A DNA stretch of 29,553 nucleotides from Pseudomonadota bacterium (GTDB lineage Bacteria; Bdellovibrionota_C; UBA2361; OMIW01), in assembly GCA_900299205.1 (NCBI GenBank), contig OMIW01000076.1, forward strand, positions 1 to 29,553, written 5' to 3'. Positions 23,707-29,553 of this stretch are shown piece by piece. The notes under the pieces are model-generated. The model did no database searches and was not told where the DNA came from. It worked only from the letters and a program-made list of their open reading frames with translations. Positions within the stretch are counted from its first letter, which is position 1, and each line of letters starts with the position of its first letter. The position numbers and the translations under genes are program-made.

Positions 23707-24528
23707 ATGATGAAAGCGAAATCAGGTCGATGTTACTCTGTAATCAGAATATCTTCGGCACCAGTCTGTGCTGCTCTTGTCGGTGCTGCTGTTGTAGCTT
23801 CGTCCCTCGGATTGTCCACAGCTGCCCATGGGCAGGACTCCGGACTTGATAGGGATTTTTACCCGGCGAACACCAGCTTCGGGAGTTATCATACAGCACC
23901 TCGATGGCAGGAGTCGGAGGCACACCCGCTCCGGGTACTGGCCTATGTGGTACACCCTTTCGGGTGGGCGGCTCGCGAGCTCATCTTCCGACCTCTCAGC
24001 TACTTTGCCTCATCCACCGAAGTCACGAGAAGTGTTTCGGGGTACAGAGAGGCGGATGACTGGCACAACGCCTCGTGCTTTTCGAAAAATTCCGATGAGG
24101 GAAGGTGTCGCTCTCTCGCGCCGTTCAATTACGAAAAAACAGAGGAATCGTCATCCGAGGAGGGTTCTCTCAAGGATGAATCGAAGGGAGGAGATGTCTT
24201 TTTCCCCGCTGTCCTCTTCGATTTTGGCGAAAGCTCTCTGACTTCTGACGGACGTGCTCGGGTAAAGGAGATAGCAGGAACTCTCGCAGACAAGGGCTCG
24301 GTCCGGGTCATACTCGAAGGTCATACCGATGACGTGGGTTCTGAGGCGTTTAACCAAAAGTTGGGGCTCGATAGAGCACTGGCTGTTCAGGCTGAGCTGG
24401 TAGCGCTCGGTGTGTCATCAGATCGCCTCTCGTCGGTATCCTTTGGAGAAACGAAGCCGGTTGATCCGGCCAAAACAGAGGAAGCTCGAATCCGAAATCG
24501 TCGGGTAGAGGTGGGGGTCGCCCCGTAG
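23707..24528 (+). CDS. OmpA-family outer-membrane/peptidoglycan-binding protein
   Basis: A 273-residue exported protein. After a basic start (MMKAKSGRCYSVIR) comes a long hydrophobic signal segment (VCAALVGAAVVASSLGLS) ending AAHG-QDSG. The middle (about 40-160) is unassigned, with AYVVHPFGWAARELIFRPLS and a Ser/Glu-rich linker. The C-terminal OmpA domain (about 165-272) has VLFDFGESSLTSDGRARVKE, VILEGHTDDVGSEAFNQKLG, RALAVQAELVALGVSSDRLS and RIRNRRVEV, with the Asp and Arg that hold diaminopimelate of peptidoglycan. It would tie the outer membrane to the cell wall. ATG 23707 has AGGAG nine bases upstream; ATG 23710 is one codon later. It has its own promoter and a strong terminator. Confidence 0.88.
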   Translation: MMKAKSGRCYSVIRISSAPVCAALVGAAVVASSLGLSTAAHGQDSGLDRDFYPANTSFGSYHTAPRWQESEAHPLRVLAYVVHPFGWAARELIFRPLSYFASSTEVTRSVSGYREADDWHNASCFSKNSDEGRCRSLAPFNYEKTEESSSEEGSLKDESKGGDVFFPAVLFDFGESSLTSDGRARVKEIAGTLADKGSVRVILEGHTDDVGSEAFNQKLGLDRALAVQAELVALGVSSDRLSSVSFGETKPVDPAKTEEARIRNRRVEVGVAP

Positions 24529-24566
24529 CACCCGCTCCGATTGGATGCGCTGGCCAAGGCATTACG

Positions 24567-24602
24567 AGCTGGATTCCGCAAGAACGGACTCCAGCTTTTT
24601 TT
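24567..24602 (+). terminator. Strong intrinsic terminator of the OmpA-family gene
   Basis: AGCTGGA-T-TCCG pairs with CGGA-C-TCCAGCT (one mismatch) around loop CAAGAA, followed by seven T. It is 38 bases after the stop. Confidence 0.85.
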
Positions 24603-24708
24603 ATGAGAAGTGCTCAATTATAAAGACTGCGTGGAGCTTAAGAGGTGGCGATTGATTGTCTCTCGCCAAAGCGAAGAGAGTGGTAGGGCCAGATGTGCCC
24701 CGTTCACG

Positions 24709-25662
24709 CTACCCCTCCTGAACTCTCTCTGTATTCTCGGAGTTTGGGCTGATAGTCGCGCTTGATCCGATTGCTGGTACTGGCCCCAAGTTCATCGGGG
24801 TGGTGAACTCAACTGAAAGTGGGGAAGGAGCGGGAATCGGTTCCTGAACAGGAACGATGCCAAAAAATTCAAGCGCGGCCCGCAGCTTGCTCTTACGATT
24901 GGCCTCAATCGCGACTAGCTGCTTAATCGTGTGAGCCTCGGAGAGGAGGATAAGTCTATCTCTGTCGCTTTGTTGTTCGAGCTTCTCCACCCGCTGCTGA
25001 AGCCACGAGCGTTGACTTTTCAGATCGGCGATCTCGGCATCCTTCATCGCAAGGAGATGTTGCTGCGATTCTAGCACCTTCTTGAATATTTCTACCCCGT
25101 TTGTTTCAATCGCGACCCCTCCCGAAGGCATTTCCTCAGCACCCGCGGTACTCTCAAGTGACTCTTCAAGCAAAGGCCTCTCTGATGTCTCCGCGGAGAA
25201 ACTCGGGGTCTGCCCCGAATCAACGTCCTTCTCCATCGCCGACCGCTCAAGAGGATCGGTCGGAGGGGCTTGGGTGTTTAATCGCTCACCTTCTCCTCGA
25301 GGTGAGCGAGGAAAAGAGTTGAGGATAGGGGCGCGGGGGATGGATATCGCGAAAAGACTCTCAACATGACGAGCTGAGTACCAACGGGTGCCATCCCGCT
25401 CCGAAACGGATAACGCCCCCACATCAGCAAAGCATCGAAGTGTTCCGATTGAAACGCCCGCCCAACGAGCAGCCTCCTCTTCGGAGATGAATCTCTCCGA
25501 ATCGCTGGCCTTCGCCCTGTTTTCTCGATCAATCGACTCTCGATCACGGGTTCGAGCCGTGGGTTCTGATGTCACCGAGTCCAGCTCCCCATGAGGTTTG
25601 ACCGACGTTGTTGGCGCAAGCGGAAAATCGGAAGCGGAAGGTACATTCGGAGCCTCTGCCAT
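24709..25662 (-). CDS. MerR-like helix-turn-helix protein with coiled coil
   Basis: This 317-residue protein has a polar, disordered-looking N-terminus, then a MerR-type helix-turn-helix at about 57-105 (FISEEEAARWAGVSIGTLRC, RDGTRWYSARHVESLF). A Ser/Glu/Pro-rich linker follows, then a coiled coil at about 192-260 (EIFKKVLESQQHLLAMKDAE, LKSQRSWLQQRVEKLEQQSD). The C-terminal 50 residues are proline-rich. HTH plus coiled coil resembles MerR/excisionase-like plasmid or nucleoid proteins more than effector-binding MerR activators, as there is no ligand domain. The gene lies 17 bases after pyk in the same direction with GAGG before its ATG, so it is probably co-transcribed with pyruvate kinase. 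Target and function are unknown. Confidence 0.68.
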   Translation of the reverse strand: MAEAPNVPSASDFPLAPTTSVKPHGELDSVTSEPTARTRDRESIDRENRAKASDSERFISEEEAARWAGVSIGTLRCFADVGALSVSERDGTRWYSARHVESLFAISIPRAPILNSFPRSPRGEGERLNTQAPPTDPLERSAMEKDVDSGQTPSFSAETSERPLLEESLESTAGAEEMPSGGVAIETNGVEIFKKVLESQQHLLAMKDAEIADLKSQRSWLQQRVEKLEQQSDRDRLILLSEAHTIKQLVAIEANRKSKLRAALEFFGIVPVQEPIPAPSPLSVEFTTPMNLGPVPAIGSSATISPNSENTERVQEG

Positions 25663-25679
25663 ACGTCTTGGTCCTCACA

Positions 25680-27140
25680 TCACTTAATACTTACTATCTC
25701 GACGATGCTTGTCGAGCCTGGTTGACTCACCGAGAGGCCGCTAATCACAACCGCCAAGGAGCCAGTGGCCAATTCGTACGATTGCTTGATCGCATCGAGT
25801 GCCCCCTCTACCTCCTGGTGATGACTTAAAACTGCCTCAACCCGCACAGGGATGACTCCCCGGTAGAGTGCCATACGACGAAGTGATGTGTCCTTCGGGG
25901 ATGCGCCGAAAAGGACCTTTTTGGGTCGATACTTAGAGAGCAGTCGAGCAGACGTCCCCGTTTCAGTGCAAGCGATAATAGCGGTTGCATCTATTTTTTC
26001 AGAAGCTGCGGTCGCAGCATAAGCGATCGCATCGGGCACCGGATTGACGCTGCAAGAGCGTCTCTGAACTGATTCTGGATCGAACTCAAGAGAACGCTCC
26101 GCTTCCTTCGCTATTGCTGCCAGATAGCGAACGCTTTCCAGCGGGTGCTCGCCGATAGCTGTTTCATCCGATAGCATGACGGCATCCGTGCCACAGGTGA
26201 CCGCATTGGCGACATCCGTAACTTCGGCTCGCGTGGGCCGCACTGAGGTCACCATCGAGGCCAGCATCTGGGTCGCAACAATCACCGGAATGCCGTGAGC
26301 ATTTGCCCTATCAATCAGATTTTTCTGTAGGCGGGGGAGCTGCTCGAGCGGGACTTCGAGGCCAAGATCGCCTCGGGCCACCATGATACCATCGGAAGCT
26401 GCAACGATCTCCTCGAGGTGATCAAGCGCCTTTTTCCTCTCAATCTTCGAAATAATCTTGGTATGCCCACCCTGCTTTTTGATGATGTCCCGAAGATTAT
26501 GGACATCGTGAGCGGACTGGACGAACGAAATCGCCACGTAATCAACCCCGTGCTTAATTCCCCACGTGACATCTTCGAGGTCTTTCGATGTCGTCGCCCG
26601 GAGATCGATTGCGGAGTCAGGGAATGCAATACCGACTCGGGATCGGAGGCGACCCCCCTTAATCACTTCGCAGATCACCACCTCGCCCTCTATTGATTTT
26701 GCTTCAAGCATGATCACCCCGTCAGCGAGGAGTATCGGTTGACCAGGTTCGAGGAAGGTGTGAGGTTTGAGCTCTTCTACGTAAATGGTATCGGCGGTTG
26801 AGGGCTCACCCGGACGTGGTGCCGCGCAAAGTCGAATCGTGCCCATGTCGTAAATCGTCGCACGTTCCTCTTCAATCGGAGTAATTCGGATTTTAGGACC
26901 GGCAAGATCCTGAAGAATGGCAACCTGCTGATCCAACTCTTTCGCCTGTTCTCGGATACTCCGGAAAACCTCAAGATGTTGCTCGTGTGTTCCATGAGAG
27001 AAATTAAGCCGGAACACATTGACCCCCGCGAGTATTAGTTCGCGTATCATCTCGGGAGAGCGGGTCGAAGGACCGACAGTTGCGACTATCTTTGTTTTGC
27101 GGGTCGGAAGAGGGCGAGGCTTGGGAAGATGGTTCGTCAT
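25680..27140 (-). CDS. pyk: Pyruvate kinase
   Basis: Pyruvate kinase (486 residues) makes ATP and pyruvate from phosphoenolpyruvate and ADP in the last step of glycolysis. The A domain starts TRKTKIVATVGPSTRSPEMI and GVNVFRLNFSHG (Arg/Asn/Ser ligands). A B-domain lid follows (ILQDLAGPKIRITPI onward). KIISKIERKKALDHLEEI has the catalytic Lys and metal-binding Glu, GIMVARGDLGLEVP the signature Asp, and AVMLSDETAIGEHPLESV the substrate-loop block (Asp where many enzymes have Gly). The C-terminal allosteric domain is present (AIIACTETGTSARLLSKYRP). ATG 27140 (MTNHLPK) fits the family start; the frame continues to 27212 but those residues are unlike the enzyme. MerR-like gene downstream. Confidence 0.96.
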   Translation of the reverse strand: MTNHLPKPRPLPTRKTKIVATVGPSTRSPEMIRELILAGVNVFRLNFSHGTHEQHLEVFRSIREQAKELDQQVAILQDLAGPKIRITPIEEERATIYDMGTIRLCAAPRPGEPSTADTIYVEELKPHTFLEPGQPILLADGVIMLEAKSIEGEVVICEVIKGGRLRSRVGIAFPDSAIDLRATTSKDLEDVTWGIKHGVDYVAISFVQSAHDVHNLRDIIKKQGGHTKIISKIERKKALDHLEEIVAASDGIMVARGDLGLEVPLEQLPRLQKNLIDRANAHGIPVIVATQMLASMVTSVRPTRAEVTDVANAVTCGTDAVMLSDETAIGEHPLESVRYLAAIAKEAERSLEFDPESVQRRSCSVNPVPDAIAYAATAASEKIDATAIIACTETGTSARLLSKYRPKKVLFGASPKDTSLRRMALYRGVIPVRVEAVLSHHQEVEGALDAIKQSYELATGSLAVVISGLSVSQPGSTSIVEIVSIK

Positions 27141-27581
27141 AAGAGGTGATCTGCATGTTGGAGAAGTTGCAATCTCTGAAAGTCGATACCCGAGCGAGCA
27201 GTTTAACGACAAGAGAAAGCTGGTAAAAGAGCTAGTGAGAGAGCCGCTACAAGGCCGTCGAGCTCCGAAGGACCCGCATCATCATTCAGCTTCGTCGCTC
27301 ACCGTATCGCGTACTGCATCGTCCGTCAAACGGTCAATCCCTCCGACGTCACAAGCGGGGATTTCGTGTGAGATTGAAGAGAAAAAATCATCCCTTTCGT
27401 ACCGAGGGTTCCTAGCGGTAAACTAAGGAATCGGGTGCAGGAGGTGGCGGTAATAGTTGTCAAGAACGACGTTTGGGGTAGCGAAGTAGGTAGCTGCTCC
27501 CCAGTCACAGGAGAACACATCTCAAATGGAAGCAGCAAGCGCGTGATATCCGCGATGCTGGCCGGTACTGAACGAGCTACT
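27141..27581. other. Divergent region upstream of pyk and the charge-segregated protein gene
   Basis: About 440 bases without a recognised gene. The plus frame of the next gene stays open back to GTG 27435, with AGGAGGTGG at 27439-27447 inside it. I prefer ATG 27582 because the extra residues lack the composition of the rest. Promoters for both directions must lie here, but I could not place them. Confidence 0.4.
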
Positions 27582-28592
27582 ATGACGAAGGAAAAAGAGT
27601 CACCGTTTCTCACAAAGCGTCACCCTGTTTACGGGATTACTCTCTACAGCATCGACGGCAGTACCTGGTCGACTAATCCAAGTGAGTTAACCGATATCCA
27701 GGAGCGACTAGAAAAAGGACTGGTAGGGTCGATAGACAAAAGAATGATTCCACCCCGACGGCGGGCAGCGATTCGACCTGAGGGAGATAGTACTCCTCCG
27801 GATGTGGTCGAGGATGACCTTGATGACGACGAAGACGTCGATGGAGAGGCAGATAGCGAAGAGGATGAAGAGCCGCGTTCGGGGCGGGGAGCACCATCCC
27901 GAGACCGACAGATCGGCGATGCGCTTCGTCTCATTGGTGATGAATTGGGGGAGGAGGATGCCAACGAGGACGAGACTTCGGCCCGTGGTCGGGCAGAGAA
28001 AGGCCGAGGAAGGGCCACGCAAGAGTCCCCCCGTGTGGCCAAAGCTGCCGCAGTCAAAGGGACAAAAGACCCCGCGGGGGTCGTCGAGAAATTAGCGAAG
28101 ACCCTTGAAAAACAGTCCCGCTCGAAAGCGTTGCCTCTGGAGAAACCCGTTGCTGCGGGGGGAGGCAAATCGAAGGTTGTGACCACCAAGCTAGCCCAGA
28201 AGGGTATATCAACGAAAGAAACAGCTCTCGCTGCTGCACCCCGTGCTGTGGTGAAGGGTAATGCGTCGGCCGGTAAGTCGACCCAACGAAAGGGAGAACT
28301 ACCAAAAGCTGCGGTCGGAAAGTCCGTCGCAAAAGTAGCAGCGAAAGGAAAATCGGAGCAGCCGACCGGACGATCCGTAGCCAAGGGAGCCACCGGAAAA
28401 ATCAGCGTACCAAAGGGGGCTCCGGCTAAGGGCTCACCCGCCAAGGGAGTCGGGACTAAGCCAGCCAAAGCCGCAACCCCCCCGACCCAACAAAAAAAGA
28501 AGCTCGCGAATGCTCCCCAGAAACACAACGTAGCTCGGGGAAAAAACACAAAAAAAGCCAGCGCTCCGAGCAAGACTCCGAAGCGAAAGTAG
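27582..28592 (+). CDS. Charge-segregated protein with lysine/alanine-rich histone-H1-like tail
   Basis: The 336-residue protein has three parts. Residues 1-60 look folded (FLTKRHPVYGITLYSIDGST, ELTDIQERLEKGLVGSIDKR). Residues 70-100 form a dense acidic tract (DDLDDDEDVDGEADSEEDEE). The remaining two thirds are basic and low-complexity, with Lys-Gly, Ala-Lys and Pro-Lys-Gly repeats (VPKGAPAKGSPAKGVGTKPA), resembling the C-terminus of histone H1 or bacterial Hc1/AlgR3-type DNA-binding tails. Binding of DNA or RNA is inferred from composition. ATG 27582 is preferred; GTG 27435 would add 49 residues. It lies 72 bases before dprA in the same direction, with a small hairpin between. No family name can be given. 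Confidence 0.65.
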   Translation: MTKEKESPFLTKRHPVYGITLYSIDGSTWSTNPSELTDIQERLEKGLVGSIDKRMIPPRRRAAIRPEGDSTPPDVVEDDLDDDEDVDGEADSEEDEEPRSGRGAPSRDRQIGDALRLIGDELGEEDANEDETSARGRAEKGRGRATQESPRVAKAAAVKGTKDPAGVVEKLAKTLEKQSRSKALPLEKPVAAGGGKSKVVTTKLAQKGISTKETALAAAPRAVVKGNASAGKSTQRKGELPKAAVGKSVAKVAAKGKSEQPTGRSVAKGATGKISVPKGAPAKGSPAKGVGTKPAKAATPPTQQKKKLANAPQKHNVARGKNTKKASAPSKTPKRK

Positions 28593-28595
28593 GGG

Positions 28596-28609
28596 CTCTC
28601 GAACGAGAG
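28596..28609 (+). terminator. Small hairpin after the charge-segregated gene
   Basis: CTCTCG-AA-CGAGAG is a perfect inverted repeat beginning 4 bases after the stop, followed by TTAAATTTTCT. The T-tract is interrupted, so termination is likely partial and dprA may be read through. Confidence 0.4.
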
Positions 28610-28664
28610 TTAAATTTTCTCCCTTTAACACGCAACCCTTTTCCCGAGGGTGCGAAAATAGGGT

Positions 28665-29553
28665 ATGAATAATTGTGATCCCCGCATTACTGCCCTCGTT
28701 GTAGCCCGAATTACTGGACCTCTCGGCCTTGCGTGCCGAGAGCAGATTCGACTCGGGCTACCGCTGACCGCCCCCGAACTCCTCGCAGAGCGGATACCCG
28801 TGTGCGCAAAATATCTGCACAGTCGTGCCCTCATTGAGGCGGAGACAACCATCAGGAGATGGGAGAGTGAGGGTATTATTCCGATTGCATTCTCCTCTCC
28901 CGATTATCCCCATACCTTACGCAATCATCCCGAAGCTCCGCTCCTCCTCTATGGTCGTGGCGACGTTTTCTCAGCTCTGAGCAGCGCCGAGAAAACCCTC
29001 CCGATAGCCATAGTCGGTTCGCGCAACGCTTCACCGCGAGGGTGCGAGATGGCAAAGCAATTTGCCGCCGAGCTGCGGAGCTATGGTGCCTGTATCGTGA
29101 GCGGACTCGCGCTCGGGATAGACGGGGCAGCGCACGCGGGTGCGCTACAAACAGCGAGCGATGGCTCGTGCCCGACGATAGCGGTGCTCGGCAATGGGCT
29201 TGACGTCGTTTATCCCGCAACGCACCGGCGGCTCGCGCGGCGCATTTTGGACGAAGGCGGCGTTCTCGTGTCTGCCTATGAGCCGGGCACGTCACCGCTC
29301 CCGCACCATTTTCTTGAGAGGAACGGCATCATCGCATACCTCTCCCGCGCCGTCGTCGTAATTCAGGCAGCGATTCGCAGCGGAGCCCTTTCCACCGTTC
29401 GGTGGGCGCTCGATGCGGGAGCAGAGATAATGGCCGTTCCCGGCGCTGTGGGCGACGATCGCCATTCAGGTACCAACGAAATGATTAAGCAAGGAGCCCA
29501 TCTCGTCACCTCAGCAGATGATATCGCAACGATTCTCGGGCGCACCCCCCACC
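28665..29553 (+). CDS. dprA: DNA-processing protein DprA (3' end cut by window edge)
   Basis: At least 296 residues are visible and the frame runs off the window. DprA (Smf) protects incoming single-stranded DNA during natural transformation and loads RecA. The N-terminal helical part (1-75) precedes PIAFSSPDYPHTLRNHPEAP, typical of the family. The Rossmann-like core follows: PIAIVGSRNASPRGCEMA (GSR at 118-120), IVSGLALGIDGAAHAGAL (about 144-161), IAVLGNGLDVVYPATHRRLA, FLERNGIIAYLS, the G-x-L-S-T variant of the GSL(I)T motif (AIRSGALSTVRWALDAG), MAVPGAVGDDRHSGTNEMIK and LVTSADDI. ATG 28665 is the first plausible start; the AGGG before it is unusually close. topA commonly follows dprA, but that lies outside the window. 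Together with comF it suggests an uptake system. Confidence 0.93.
   Translation, partial: MNNCDPRITALVVARITGPLGLACREQIRLGLPLTAPELLAERIPVCAKYLHSRALIEAETTIRRWESEGIIPIAFSSPDYPHTLRNHPEAPLLLYGRGDVFSALSSAEKTLPIAIVGSRNASPRGCEMAKQFAAELRSYGACIVSGLALGIDGAAHAGALQTASDGSCPTIAVLGNGLDVVYPATHRRLARRILDEGGVLVSAYEPGTSPLPHHFLERNGIIAYLSRAVVVIQAAIRSGALSTVRWALDAGAEIMAVPGAVGDDRHSGTNEMIKQGAHLVTSADDIATILGRTPH

Noticed and set aside
25545-25561. tRNA T-arm-like CACGG-GTTCGAG-CCGTG
   Set aside because: The loop is in the wrong register, no acceptor or anticodon stems surround it, and it lies inside the MerR-like gene.
27644-28573. Long minus-strand open frame opposite the charge-segregated gene
   Set aside because: It is the mirror of a low-complexity Lys/Ala/Gly-rich gene, giving a Phe/Ala/Pro-rich product. 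The plus frame has the sensible protein.
1-29553. CRISPR arrays, rRNA, tmRNA, RNase P RNA, SRP RNA, insertion sequences
   Set aside because: No regularly spaced repeats, transposase frames or conserved RNA cores were found by reading both strands. A covariance-model scan would be needed to exclude divergent RNAs.

Overview
The window is ordinary-density bacterial chromosome of roughly 54% GC by eye. It carries about 28 protein genes on both strands, and I saw no rRNA, tRNA, CRISPR array, phage genes or insertion sequence. A secreted OmpA-domain protein, a membrane-anchored LapA-like/TPR protein and signal-peptide proteins suggest a Gram-negative cell with an outer membrane. The ECF sigma/anti-sigma cassette, several stand-alone receiver proteins and a lysine/alanine-rich histone-H1-like protein would fit a deltaproteobacterium-like lineage (Myxococcota or Bdellovibrionota type). 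The DUF1838 protein and the Zam-like RNB nuclease also have cyanobacterial relatives. The lineage guess is inference and low confidence.

Layout, left to right. 1-5000: mazG (-), a membrane-anchored SGNH hydrolase (+), comF (-) and gpmI (-). 5000-8200: thiamine diphosphokinase (+) converging on a LapA/TPR fusion protein (-), then a divergent DUF1838 gene (+). 8290-11180: a ribosome-linked operon on the minus strand, rplU-rpmA-obgE-(unresolved 600 nt)-rsfS; nadD, often found in that gap, is not recognisable. 11180-12780: a divergent regulatory region, an OmpR/PhoB-type response regulator and a small zinc-finger (zf-HC2-like) protein. 13124-15919: full-length polA with an intact proofreading domain. 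16215-18254: an apparent three-gene operon of ECF sigma factor, single-pass membrane protein (probable anti-sigma) and secreted small protein. 18332-20377: an RNB-domain ribonuclease (-). 20580-23268: a regulatory cluster with a secreted unknown, a degenerate receiver protein, an unknown 181-residue protein and a stand-alone receiver. 23707-24528: an OmpA-family protein with a well-formed promoter and terminator. 24709-27140: pyk followed by a MerR-like coiled-coil protein (-). 27582-28592: a charge-segregated acidic/lysine-rich protein. 28665-end: dprA, cut by the window edge.

By function the genes cover central glycolysis (gpmI, pyk), nucleotide and cofactor housekeeping (mazG, thiamine diphosphokinase), ribosome assembly (L21, L27, ObgE, RsfS), DNA replication and uptake (PolA, ComF, DprA), RNA turnover (RNB nuclease) and envelope or stress signalling (ECF cassette, response regulators, OmpA). 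I do not see a clearly new defence or mobile system. The most interesting leads are the ECF/anti-sigma/secreted-protein operon, the 20580-23268 cluster, the LapA-TPR fusion, the charge-segregated DNA-binding-like protein next to dprA, the broken reading frames where nadD might be, and several palindromic or repeat elements in non-coding DNA.
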